From positions 59,079 through 123,078 of the forward strand of contig NZ_BCWR01000020.1 in the NCBI RefSeq assembly GCF_001592305.1: a stretch of DNA of 64,000 nucleotides, in the 5' to 3' direction. Below the pieces are notes generated by a model. It was not told the DNA's origin and ran no database searches. It was given only the letters and a program-made list of their open reading frames with translations. The stretch is from Hydrogenophaga taeniospiralis CCUG 15921. Lineage in GTDB: Bacteria; Pseudomonadota; Gammaproteobacteria; Burkholderiales; Burkholderiaceae_C. Shown here piece by piece: positions 17,074 to 25,378 of the stretch; within the stretch, counting starts at the first letter, position 1; each line of letters begins with the position of its first letter. Position numbers and translations under genes: made by a program.

Positions 17074-17514
17074 TCAATGTGCTTGCTGCATGGCCGACAG
17101 GAAGGTCAGCACGCCGTTGGCCGCTTCGCGTGCGCTTTGCTCGGTGCTGGTGGCCATCACGTTGTCGAGCCAGTGCTTCCATTCGGCATCGCCTGCGAAC
17201 ATCAGCGAGACGGCCATCGCGACCTTCGCGTTGTCGTCGTGGGGGTTCTGCTCCACATAGCTGCCCAGTTGTTCTCGGGCGTAGCCCACTTCCCCCCCCA
17301 TGCCCACCGCGATGGCGCGGCACATGCGGTAGAAGGCGGGGTCGTCGAGCGTCGCTTCCACCGCTGTGTTGACCACATCGGCGTCGTCCATGCAGCGATA
17401 GATCGCCCCCAGGAGTCCCACCGTCATCAGGCGGCGGTAGACCTCGGGGTAGCCACCGGGAGGCACCCCCATGGGGGTGAATTCGGCGGCCTGTTGGGCA
17501 TAAACGTTGTACAT
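17074..17514 (-). CDS. TPR-like small type III protein (SctG/HrpB1-like), 146 aa
   Basis: An all-helical acidic protein with two TPR-like helix pairs (VYRRLMTVGLLGAIYRCMDD; AKVAMAVSLMFAGDAEWKHW). The pattern resembles YscG-type needle chaperones and the neighbouring HrpB1. It lies directly before the pilin-like 94-residue gene and behind an 86-residue gene, which would fit a two-part chaperone for a needle or pilin subunit, as with YscE/YscG. A 5-bp-stem hairpin (GCCCGA/TCGGGC) lies just past the stop. Function is inferred. Confidence 0.55.
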   Translation of the reverse strand: MYNVYAQQAAEFTPMGVPPGGYPEVYRRLMTVGLLGAIYRCMDDADVVNTAVEATLDDPAFYRMCRAIAVGMGGEVGYAREQLGSYVEQNPHDDNAKVAMAVSLMFAGDAEWKHWLDNVMATSTEQSAREAANGVLTFLSAMQQAH

Positions 17515-17544
17515 GTCGGTTCTCCTGGGCGTGTGCGGCGGGGC

Positions 17545-17805
17545 TCAGACCACCAGCGTGGTGCTGTGCAGCGTTTCCCATACATGGCGCACGATGCGTT
17601 GCGAGGCGTGGAAGCCTTCAATCAGTTGCGTGATCAGTTGGCGCTCGGTGGACACTGCGCTGATCAACATGTCTTCAGCGGACTTCGCCACCTCGGTGAA
17701 GTAGCTCAGCAGTGCGCGGGCACGCTCCCCGCTGGCATCTTCGGCCAGCGACTTCTCCAGATCAGACAGATCGTTGAATACGGTTTTCTCAAGTTGTTCG
17801 TTCAT
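17545..17805 (-). CDS. Small helical type III protein, possible chaperone, 86 aa
   Basis: The frame is open from 17874 but would overlap the end of sctD; ATG 17805 (MNEQLEKTVF) is preferred. The product is acidic and wholly helical (LSDLEKSLAEDASGERARAL, SAEDMLISAVSTERQLITQL) with no Cys. Size and position next to the TPR-like gene and the pilin-like gene suggest a SctE-like co-chaperone, but no family is recognised. Confidence 0.55.
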   Translation of the reverse strand: MNEQLEKTVFNDLSDLEKSLAEDASGERARALLSYFTEVAKSAEDMLISAVSTERQLITQLIEGFHASQRIVRHVWETLHSTTLVV

Positions 17806-17861
17806 GATCGAAATTGCTCCGTGGATGGTTGGTTTTTCAAGGGAAATAAACGGTCCGCGCT

Positions 17862-18830
17862 TCACCGGGCCCACGTCGGTTCAGGCGACAGCGACAAGTG
17901 CTTGGCACCGTCACGCGTCTGCACATACTTCAGTCCCTCGGTGGACAACATCGCCCCCACGGGCACGGTGTCCGGGGCCGGCGATTCGGAGGCGGCCACC
18001 TCGATGCCTCGCACCAGCGGCGCAAGATCGGTGGCGATGCGGTTGGCCGCGGCGCGAACCTTGTCCAGGTACATGGCGCGCCCGCTCACTTCGAACACCC
18101 CCTGACCGCGGTAGCTCACCACCAGTCCCGGGGTGTCCAGCGCATCGGAAACGCTTTGCGCAATCTCCGAGGCCGCTGCGTATTTGTGCTCGATGAGTTC
18201 GGAGGGGAAGCGTGCCAGTTGCTGGCGCAGGAGCAGCACTTCGGCGCTGTCCTTGAGCAGGCCCTCGACCCGCACGCGCTCGCCCACCGCCTGGACCGAC
18301 ACGTCCTCCATGCCCACCTCGGACACCGCGCGGGCCACTTGACTCGGCAGGGGTTCGGGGACCACATCGACCTTCGGGGTCAGCTTGTGGTGCAGCGCCA
18401 CCGCGCCAAAGGCCCCGCCGGTGGCCAGCGCGGCCGCCGCGGCCAGCACCGAGGCGGCACGGGCCCAGCTCCAGGCGGCGGCACCCTGCACCAGGTCGGC
18501 GGCTTTCGCGACGGGGCGCATCAGACGCTCCAGCAGCTCCATGTCCGAAGGCCATGCCACACCCACGGGGCCGACGCACAGCACCACGTTGCCGAAGCGG
18601 CGGGGCTCGAAGTCGGCAATGGACTGCGCCGTGCCTTCTGCGATGTCTGCCTGCGGTGAGGTGATGGTCAACACGTTGCCTTCTTCCAGTAGTTCAAGTT
18701 CCAGGGGCTGTACCAGCCAGTCAACGAGTTGGATGTCTGCCTGCTCGTCTGCGGCTATTCGGTACTTCGATGGAGTCAAGGTTATTTGCACTCCGGCATG
18801 GCGACCGGTCAGAACACGAAGTTGCTTCAT
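17862..18830 (-). CDS. sctD: Type III inner-membrane ring protein SctD (HrpD5)
   Basis: A 322-residue outer component of the inner-membrane ring. The N-terminal FHA-like cytoplasmic domain (LTGRHAGVQITLTPSKYRIA) spans about residues 1-95, a transmembrane helix lies at about 125-147 (ARAASVLAAAAALATGGAFG), and periplasmic ring-building domains follow (GERVRVEGLLKD; PGLVVSYRGQGVFEVSGRA). It lies 15 bp behind sctC on the same strand. Confidence 0.93.
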   Translation of the reverse strand: MKQLRVLTGRHAGVQITLTPSKYRIAADEQADIQLVDWLVQPLELELLEEGNVLTITSPQADIAEGTAQSIADFEPRRFGNVVLCVGPVGVAWPSDMELLERLMRPVAKAADLVQGAAAWSWARAASVLAAAAALATGGAFGAVALHHKLTPKVDVVPEPLPSQVARAVSEVGMEDVSVQAVGERVRVEGLLKDSAEVLLLRQQLARFPSELIEHKYAAASEIAQSVSDALDTPGLVVSYRGQGVFEVSGRAMYLDKVRAAANRIATDLAPLVRGIEVAASESPAPDTVPVGAMLSTEGLKYVQTRDGAKHLSLSPEPTWAR

Positions 18831-18845
18831 GATTCGCGAATCCCC

Positions 18846-20743
18846 TCAGTCGCTGTTGTTGTGCAGGACGACCTGCGCCCCGCGCTCATTGCTTTGAGCG
18901 GTGGATTCGTCCTGCATGTTGGTCGCGGTATTGGCCGCAGGCACGCCGCCGGACCGCAGGGACAGCGACAACTTCAGGCGTGACGGATCCGTCGCAGGCG
19001 TGCTGATGTGGGTTGGGGCAGGGCGGCCTCCCACGACCTTGGGGGTGATGAGGAACAGCCGCTCCGTGCGCGACGTGGTGTTGCCGTTCCAGCGAAAGAG
19101 GCCACCCACCAGCGGAACGCTGCTCAGGCCCGGCACGCCGGACTCCTGCACGGTGGTGGACTCCACCATGAGGCCACCAATCAGCAGGCTCTCGCCCTCG
19201 CGCACATGGGCCTCGGTGCGAATCTCGGTCTTCTTGACCACGGGCACCTGGTCCACCAGGCCGGCCTCGAAATTGCCGTCCTCGATGTAGAGCGACAGCT
19301 TGATCTGGTTGCCGCTTTCGTCTGCGATGACCTGCGGCGTCACCTGCATCAGCGTGCCCGCTTCGATCTGGAACAGGCGCGCGTCGAGATTGCCCGCCAC
19401 GCGAACGGTGGCCACCCGCTTTTCCTTCATCATCGCGGGCCGGTTGGCCACACCCAGCAACGAAGGCTTGGACAACACCCGCGCCTTGCCTTCACCCTGG
19501 AGTGCATTGATGCGCATGAGCAACTGGCGGCCCGCATCGGCCATCACCGTGCCAATGGTGAAGGCCCCCCCCCCGGGAGCGCCTGCCCCTCAGTGGTCTG
19601 AGCGTCCCGACCACCGGGCGAGGTCACGGAATACCGGTTCCCCCCCGCCGCTCGATACGACCAATCGACCCCGAGTGAGCGCACGTTGTCTTCACTCACG
19701 TCGATGATCATCACCTCGAACTCCACCAGCACCGGCTTCTGGTCGAGCCGACGAATCAGCGCTTCGTACTCACGCATGCGGTGCGAACGGCCCTGGACGA
19801 TGACCGAGTTGGTGCCTTCATCGGCTTCGAAGGCGGGCTGGTCTTCCTCGAAGTTGACCGGGCTGCGCAGGGTGCGCATGCTGGGCGGCGTGCCCGACTT
19901 GTCCGGCGCTGGCAGGCCTTCCTGAGACACCGCAGGCAGATCCGGCATCATCTTGCCGCTGCCGTACACCGACTGCATGGCCCTGATCTTCTGGCTCACC
20001 GGGCGCGAGCCCTGGGCTTCTCCGGCCCCTGGCTCGGTGCCGGTGCGCGAATACAGGCCGCGCAGGATCGACGAGATGCCCGGAAGCGTCACATCGCCCA
20101 GGACACGGTCACCCGCGGAAGCAAAGCGCAGTGGAAACACACGCACCACGCGCTCGTTGCTTTCGGTGGCGCCCTGATCCAGCGATTCCAGGGCCTGCGT
20201 CACCAGCTCCACATGGCGCGGCGGCCCGTAGACGAGCAAGGTGTGCTGCGCGTCGTCAAACCGCAGCGCGAACCGCTTGTCGCCCAGGTTCAGCGACTCC
20301 AGCAGCCCCATGACCTCCTCGCGGCTGTAGCCCTTGAGGCGGAACAGGCGGCTCTGGATGGCGCTGGGCGGGTAGAAGTACAGGGCCGTGCCATCGTGGT
20401 ACCAGAGGACGCCATAGGCTTTGGAGATGGCGTTGAGGAAGCCCTCGGGCGTGGTGTCAAAACTTGCGCTGACCACGCCTTCCACGCCATCGCCGATCAC
20501 GGCAGGCAGTCCCTGGCTGGCGGCAAAGTCTTGCAGCACGTCGGCCAGGCGTTTGCTCTCAGCCCGGTAGACGAACCGTTTGGCGCCAAAGCCGCGCGCG
20601 CCGAAGATGGGCGCGGCCACATGGTCGAGTGCCTGGGGCAGGCGTGGCGCTCGGGCCGGTTCGGCGGCCTCGCAACAGGCGGCCAGCGCCAGACAGGCCG
20701 CGGCCAGGGCCCGACGGCGGCCAGCGAAAGCCGCTTTCATCAC
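18846..20743 (-). pseudogene. sctC: Outer-membrane secretin SctC (HrcC), frameshifted in a G10 tract
   Basis: Two frames together encode the secretin that forms the outer-membrane ring. The 5' part (20743 to about 19575) has a signal peptide, the N-domains (RVFPLRFASAGDRVLGDVTL) and the start of the secretin core (KPVLVEFEVMIIDVSEDNVR). The 3' part carries the core and its end (KARVLSKPSLLGVANRPAMM; REGESLLIGGLMVES; LFLITPKVVGGRP). The join is a run of ten G on the coding strand (19574-19565); eleven (or eight) would restore the frame through GAFTIGTVMADAGRQ. The break may be a sequencing undercount, a real mutation or phase variation. The start overlaps the harpin-like gene's stop by 4 bp. 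Confidence 0.88.
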
Positions 20744-21156
20744 AGTGGCTCCGCATCCGGATCGTCCTCGTCAGGCTCTTCTTCCTGGAAGAACTTTTCC
20801 ATGGCCTCTTTCATCATGCCGTTCCCGGCGTTGAGGGTGTTGGACGCGAACTGCCCCAGCACGGTCTTCAGCTCATCGCTGCCGGCCCCGCCCGCTGAGC
20901 CGCTTGCGCCTGATGCGCCTGATGCGCCGGACGTACCGGACGTGCCAGACGTGGGCAGGCCCGGCGAGCCGGACATGCCGCCACCGCCGGACGGGTTCGC
21001 AGCGGACGTGATGAGGTCAAACAGCTGTTGCGGCGACATGCCATAGCTGCTGGCCAACTGGTTGAGCAATTGCGAGAACGTGTCGCCGCTGCCGGTCTGC
21101 GGTTGAGGGGACGGCGCGTAGCTCACAGGGCTGGTGCCGTTGATGGACAAGGACAT
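20740..21156 (-). CDS. Harpin-like small secreted protein, first gene of the sctC operon, 138 aa
   Basis: ATG 21156 (MSLSINGTSP) has a GGAGG ribosome site; the frame is open to 21729 but only behind the promoter. The product has a Ser/Gly-rich middle with GTSGTSGASGASGASGS at about 70-87, a helix SQLLNQLASSYGMSPQQLFD at 28-47 and an acidic C-terminus EEEPDEDDPDAEPL. It has no Cys, and resembles Hpa1/harpin-type proteins. It is led by a PIP box and coupled by ATGA to sctC. Confidence 0.7.
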   Translation of the reverse strand: MSLSINGTSPVSYAPSPQPQTGSGDTFSQLLNQLASSYGMSPQQLFDLITSAANPSGGGGMSGSPGLPTSGTSGTSGASGASGASGSAGGAGSDELKTVLGQFASNTLNAGNGMMKEAMEKFFQEEEPDEDDPDAEPL

Positions 21157-21188
21157 GGTCAGATCCTCCAGGAGTTGATGACCTCGCA

Positions 21189-21250
21189 AGGGTAGGAAGC
21201 CCCTGCGTGGACCCGACCTGAGCAAGCGAAGCCGCGTGCGCCACCGCGAA
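21189..21250 (-). promoter_or_regulatory. PIP/hrpII box and -10 for the sctC operon
   Basis: Minus strand TTCGC-N15-TTCGC (21250 to 21227), perfect, with -10 TACCCT (21194-21189) after 32 bp. It leads a run of minus-strand genes from the harpin-like gene to the XopE-like gene (21156 to 9840) in which no second PIP box was seen in the intergenic gaps checked. Confidence 0.85.
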
Positions 21251-21286
21251 GCTTTCCGGCCGGGCGAAACGGTGTTCGCACAACGC

Positions 21287-21348
21287 TTCGCATGCCGGCA
21301 CCTGGCTTCGCTATCGCCCCTGCGATGGGGGGCGCCTTTTGCCAACAT
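21287..21348 (+). promoter_or_regulatory. PIP/hrpII box and -10 for the 134-aa protein and lytic transglycosylase genes
   Basis: TTCGC-N15-TTCGC (21287-21310), perfect, with -10 CAACAT (21343-21348) after 32 bp. It is divergent from the sctC operon promoter. Confidence 0.85.
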
Positions 21349-21441
21349 GCCTGCCATGCACGAAGACGCGAACAAACCCGCGGTTTGTGCACAGGGTCTT
21401 TGATCGGCCGCCACGCGGTCACCACTCACAGGAGCATTTCC

Positions 21442-21846
21442 ATGCAAGCAGCCCCCACCATCGCCGGTTACGCAGATCTCTTCACGTCGCTGCAATCGGT
21501 ACAGGCCACTGTCCAGGTGCAGATTGAGCGGTTCCAGCAGCTGATGGCCGACATCAAAGTCGTCGCCAGCGCTCACCCGGACGAGAAGGACGTGCGCGCG
21601 GTGGGCGACGTGGCCCTGAAGCTGCACCGTGCACACGCGCTGCTGTACGGCGGTGCCCAAGCCACCCCCGCCACGCCGACCGCACAGGCCGATGCCGCCC
21701 CCGCTGGCGAAGAGCTGGACCTGCAACACGCCATCAACGAGTTCTCCACGCTGCTGTCCAACAGCCAGGGCACCTCACGCGAGGTGACGGCTCTGCTCGA
21801 CGCCGCGGAACAGGAACTGGCGCAGCTGCGCGGCACCACCAACTGA
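21442..21846 (+). CDS. Small helical protein of the PIP regulon, 134 aa
   Basis: ATG 21442 has an AGGAG ribosome site and follows the PIP promoter by about 95 bp. The product is helical with coiled-coil character at about 15-45 (FTSLQSVQATVQVQIERFQQ) and 90-130 (LLDAAEQELAQLRG), separated by an Ala/Pro/Thr-rich linker. It has no signal peptide and no Cys. No family is recognised. The next gene follows after 9 bp. A secreted substrate or chaperone is possible. Confidence 0.65.
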   Translation: MQAAPTIAGYADLFTSLQSVQATVQVQIERFQQLMADIKVVASAHPDEKDVRAVGDVALKLHRAHALLYGGAQATPATPTAQADAAPAGEELDLQHAINEFSTLLSNSQGTSREVTALLDAAEQELAQLRGTTN

Positions 21847-21855
21847 CCGCCTCCC

Positions 21856-22575
21856 GTGGCGCAGCATCGCCCATGGGTGTGGGCCGCCGGCGTGGCGGCC
21901 CTGCTCGCATTTCCCAGTGAGGCCGCCACGCGCTACCGCTGCGAGATGCCCGATGGCAGCGTGCGCGTGACCATGCTGGACCTGTCGGTTCGCTTTGGCG
22001 GTGCGGTGCGCCATTGCATCGCCTTTGAAACATCGGAGCCCGAGGTCGTCCCCGTGGTGCTGCGTGCCGACGGCATCCTGCCGGGCGTGGAGGACGCGGT
22101 GCGGCCTCCGCCAGCGCGCGCCGTGCCGCGCGTCATGGCCCTGACACCCCCTCTGACCGTGCCCGCCCCGGTGGACTTTCCCCGCCCGCCTTGGTGGCCC
22201 ATGGTGGCGGCGGCCAGTTTGCGCCAGGGTCTGGACCCCCGCCTGGTGGGGGCACTCATGCATGTGGAATCGGCCTACCAGCCGCATGCGCGTTCTCCCA
22301 AAGGTGCCCTGGGGCTGATGCAGATCATGCCGGCCACGGGGGCTCGTTATGGGGTGGAAAAGCCGCAGGACCTGCTGGACCCGGCCACCAACATCGATGT
22401 GGGCACGCGCTACCTGCGCGACCTGCATCGGCTGTTCGATGGGCAGGTGGAGCTCGTGCTGGCCGCCTACAACGCGGGCGAAGGCGCGGTCAAACGCCAT
22501 GGCAATCGCATCCCACCGTACCGCGAAACGCAAGACTACGTGCGCAAGATCCTGCGTCTGTACCGGGACCGATAG
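21856..22575 (+). CDS. Lytic transglycosylase of the type III island (Hpa2/HpaH-like)
   Basis: A GTG start 9 bp after the preceding gene gives 239 residues. A signal peptide (about residues 1-22, AAGVAALLAFPSEA) is followed by a linker and an SLT domain at about 118-235. The catalytic Glu lies in LMHVESAYQPHA, and the supporting motifs GALGLMQIMPATGARYG and LAAYNAGEGAV are present. Such enzymes (Hpa2/HpaH/IpgF type) open peptidoglycan for assembly of the secretion apparatus. Being second in a PIP-led unit supports that role. Confidence 0.9.
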   Translation: MAQHRPWVWAAGVAALLAFPSEAATRYRCEMPDGSVRVTMLDLSVRFGGAVRHCIAFETSEPEVVPVVLRADGILPGVEDAVRPPPARAVPRVMALTPPLTVPAPVDFPRPPWWPMVAAASLRQGLDPRLVGALMHVESAYQPHARSPKGALGLMQIMPATGARYGVEKPQDLLDPATNIDVGTRYLRDLHRLFDGQVELVLAAYNAGEGAVKRHGNRIPPYRETQDYVRKILRLYRDR

Positions 22576-22602
22576 CGCCTGGCCGCGGCGCGAGGTGCTC
22601 CC

Positions 22603-23310
22603 TTACCCCAAGCCGTGCCCGGCGGCGTATACCGCTGCCTGCACACGCGAACTCAGGTTGAGCTTGCGCAGGATGTGCTGCACGTGGATCTTGACCGTGG
22701 TCTCGGCGATGTCGAGGTCGCGCGCGATCTGCTTGTTGCTGCCGCCGCGCGCGATCAATACCAGGATCTCGCGCTCGCGCGCCGAGAGCTTGTCGATGCC
22801 AGGGTCGGCCTTGGGCTCGGACACCGGGACCAGGGCTGACACAGCCATTGGGCTGGTGTCCGCCGCTGGCTGGCTGCGGAACATGCTGAAGAGCTTGCCC
22901 ATCATCGCCGGGCTGACCACCGACTCACCGTCGAGCACCTTGACGATGGCGTCGCACAGCTGGTCGGACTCCACCGTCTTGAGCAGGTAGCCGTCGGCCC
23001 CGGCCTGCAGCGCGGCGGCCAGGTCGTTTTCGTTTTCGCTCACGGTGAGCATCAGGATGCGGGTGCCCGGCGCCGCGTCTTTCAGCGCGGCCACGCCGTC
23101 CACCCCGCGCACCCCGGGCAGGTGGTTGTCGAGCAGGATCAGGTCGGGCCGCTGCTGCGCCACGCAGCGCAGCGCCTCGCCCACATCGGCGGCCTCGCAG
23201 ACCACCTCGAAACGCTCGTCCTGCTGCAGCAGGGCCTTGAGGCCACGGCGAAACAGGGAGTGGTCGTCCACCAGCATCAGCTGGATGCGGGGCGGGAGGG
23301 TCTGGGTCAT
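22603..23310 (-). CDS. narL: Nitrate/nitrite response regulator NarL
   Basis: A 235-residue LuxR-type response regulator. The receiver domain (residues about 10-125) has the acidic pocket and phospho-Asp in DLILLDNHLPGV, and Lys in LLKTVES. A linker precedes the helix-turn-helix at about 170-230 (LSAREREILVLIARGGSNKQ, AETTVKIHVQHIL). Its ATG overlaps the narX stop (ATGA), and together with the NarX P-box this identifies the nitrate two-component system, which typically controls nitrate respiration and denitrification genes. Confidence 0.92.
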   Translation of the reverse strand: MTQTLPPRIQLMLVDDHSLFRRGLKALLQQDERFEVVCEAADVGEALRCVAQQRPDLILLDNHLPGVRGVDGVAALKDAAPGTRILMLTVSENENDLAAALQAGADGYLLKTVESDQLCDAIVKVLDGESVVSPAMMGKLFSMFRSQPAADTSPMAVSALVPVSEPKADPGIDKLSAREREILVLIARGGSNKQIARDLDIAETTVKIHVQHILRKLNLSSRVQAAVYAAGHGLG

Positions 23311-25235
23311 GGGGTGGTGGCGGTTTCGTTGAGGTTGAGGCCGAGCGTGGCCACCGGGCTGGCGGTCACCGGGTAGGGCGGCAGGGTCAGGGTGACCGCC
23401 GTGCCCTGGCCGGCGCTGGACACCACGTCCACCTCCGCGCCGATGCGCTGGGCCCGCTCGCGCATGATTTTCATACCCACGTGCGAGGCGCCGTGGGTGT
23501 GGTGGGGGTCGAAGCCGCTGCCGTTGTCGCGCACCGTGAAGCGCCACTGCGCGCCCTTGACCACGTCCAGGCTCACATGGCTGGCGCCCGCGTGCTTGCG
23601 CACGTTGGACAGCGCCTCCTGCAGCACGTGCAGCACCTGCACCTGCACGTCGGCCGGCAGCGGCAGGCCGTCGCCCTCCACTTGCAGGCGCGTGGGCAGG
23701 CCGGTCTGGTGCTGGAACTTCTGCAACGTCTCCTGCAGCGCGGCTTCGATGTCGTCGGTGTTGGTGCGGGTGCGGAAATGCACCAGCAGTTCGCGCACGT
23801 CGTTGATGCTCTCGCGCAGGCCCACGTCGAGCTCGTCGAGCGTGGCGTCCACCTGCTGCGGCTGCTGCTTCTGCACCGCCGTGCGCAGCAGCTGGACCTG
23901 GATCTTCAGGAACGCCAGCGACTGGGCGATGGAGTCGTGCAGCTCGCGCGCGATCAGGGCGCGCTCCTCGCCCACCGCAGCCTCGCGCTCCAGCGCGGCC
24001 GCGCGCAGGCCTTCGAGCGAGCTGGCCAGGTGGCTGGCCAGCGCGTCGAGCAGCCCGATCTCGTCCACGTTGAGGCTGACCTCGCTGCGGAAAAACAGAT
24101 CGATCTCGCCGATCAGCCGGTGCTGCAGCCGCACCGGCACGCTGACCAGGCTCTGGTAGCCCGCGCGCGCGCAGTGGCGCATGGGAGCGTCGTCGTGGGT
24201 GTGGATGGGAATGACCCGGGTGCGTGCGTCGGACTTGAGCGCGCCGCAGGCGCAGGCCCCGGCCAGCAGGCTGCGCTCTTCGTCCACCATGTCCTGCGGA
24301 AAGCAGTCGGACGCCAGCATCAGGTAGCGCTGGTTGGCCTCGTCGGACCAGCGCACCGCCACCGCGTCGGCCTTCACCACCTGGCGCACCCGCTGCGAGA
24401 AACCGCGCGAAAGCTCCTCGATGGTGTTGGCGCCGGCCAGGAAGGCGCTCACCTCGTACAGCGCCTCCAGCCGCGCGCGCTGCGCTTCGATGCGCTGCGT
24501 CTTGGCCTGCACCTTGCTCTCCAGCCCTTCGTAGAGCGACTGCAGCGTGGCGGCCATGCGATTGAAGCCGGCGGCCACCTGGCCGAATTCGTCGTGGGTA
24601 TCCACGTTGACCCGCACCGCGAAGTCGCCTGTTTCCAGCTGGCGCAACCCCGCGCGCAGGTGCCCCAGCGGGTTGATCACGTACAGGTAACCGGTGTAGA
24701 GCATCACCACGGCTGCGGCGATGGCCAGCGCCATCATGAGGAACTGGAACAGGTTGAGGATGGCGGTGAAACCCGAGAGGTGGTTTTCGATCGACTGCAC
24801 GAAGCGGTCGATGCCGGCGACAAAGGCCTCGGCCGCGCGCATCGACTGCTGGGCGTCCAGCGGGCCGTCCCGCAGCCACAGGCCACGCTGCACCTGCCAG
24901 AGCGACTCCACGTTGGCGAACTCGCGCTCGACCTCGTCGTCCCAGGGCACGAACAGCGGGCGGCTCGGGTCGCCGGCGCGCAGCAGGCCCAGGCTCTGGT
25001 CGAACTGCGCCACCAGCGCCGCCACCTCGGGCGCCGGCAGCCCGGCCTGCACCGCGCTGGTCAGCCGCCAGGTCTGCATGCGCATGCGCCCGGCCTCGTT
25101 GACCGCCGCGGCCCCGCCTTCGAGCTGCCAGGTCACCCACAGGGTCAAGCCGATCGAGGTCAGCGCCACGATGAGTAGGCCCGCGCCGATGCGCACCAGC
25201 TTGGTCGACAGGGAAGCGGTGGATTTCATGGGCAT
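23307..25235 (-). CDS. narX: Nitrate/nitrite sensor histidine kinase NarX
   Basis: A 642-residue membrane kinase. TM1 lies near residues 14-33, followed by the periplasmic PilJ/NarX sensor with the nitrate-binding P-box-like segment NEAGRMRMQTWRLTSA. TM2 lies at about 163-185, then HAMP, a GAF-like domain with a cluster of Cys (GACACG), and the HisKA_3 motif RELHDSIAQSLAFL followed by the ATPase domain (HVLQEALSNVRKHA, DNGSGFD). Two in-frame ATGs (25235 and 25229) are equally possible. It is divergent from ccoG. Confidence 0.92.
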   Translation of the reverse strand: MPMKSTASLSTKLVRIGAGLLIVALTSIGLTLWVTWQLEGGAAAVNEAGRMRMQTWRLTSAVQAGLPAPEVAALVAQFDQSLGLLRAGDPSRPLFVPWDDEVEREFANVESLWQVQRGLWLRDGPLDAQQSMRAAEAFVAGIDRFVQSIENHLSGFTAILNLFQFLMMALAIAAAVVMLYTGYLYVINPLGHLRAGLRQLETGDFAVRVNVDTHDEFGQVAAGFNRMAATLQSLYEGLESKVQAKTQRIEAQRARLEALYEVSAFLAGANTIEELSRGFSQRVRQVVKADAVAVRWSDEANQRYLMLASDCFPQDMVDEERSLLAGACACGALKSDARTRVIPIHTHDDAPMRHCARAGYQSLVSVPVRLQHRLIGEIDLFFRSEVSLNVDEIGLLDALASHLASSLEGLRAAALEREAAVGEERALIARELHDSIAQSLAFLKIQVQLLRTAVQKQQPQQVDATLDELDVGLRESINDVRELLVHFRTRTNTDDIEAALQETLQKFQHQTGLPTRLQVEGDGLPLPADVQVQVLHVLQEALSNVRKHAGASHVSLDVVKGAQWRFTVRDNGSGFDPHHTHGASHVGMKIMRERAQRIGAEVDVVSSAGQGTAVTLTLPPYPVTASPVATLGLNLNETATTP

Positions 25236-25334
25236 AGGTTAGCGGCTTTCGACGCCCGGCGCATCGTGCCCGCGCGGCGGACGGGCCCGCGCCCGGACCG
25301 GGTGCGGATACCCGCCGATCGTCTGGGGACATTT

Positions 25335-25357
25335 AAGATTCATTTAAAATGCATGTT
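25335..25357. promoter_or_regulatory. Probable NsrR operator upstream of ccoG
   Basis: Half-sites AAGATTCATTT and AAATGCATGTT separated by one A match the 11-1-11 NsrR operator (consensus AAGATGCATTT-N-AAATGCATCTT) with two mismatches. NsrR is the NO-sensing repressor encoded at 29994-30467. Because an upstream ATG (25349) lies inside this site, the ccoG start at 25379 is preferred. Confidence 0.7.
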
Positions 25358-25378
25358 AAATCATTTCCAGCCCCTACC

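Noticed and set aside
17026..17076. GCCCGA/TCGGGC hairpin near an A-run (T-run on the minus strand) as a terminator
   Set aside because: On the minus strand the T-run comes before the hairpin, and on the plus strand no gene precedes it.
22603..25332. A 909-codon open frame on the minus strand spanning narL and narX
   Set aside because: Only its downstream part is NarL; opposite narX the frame gives Arg/Ala-rich sequence without family features, while NarX is clear in another frame.
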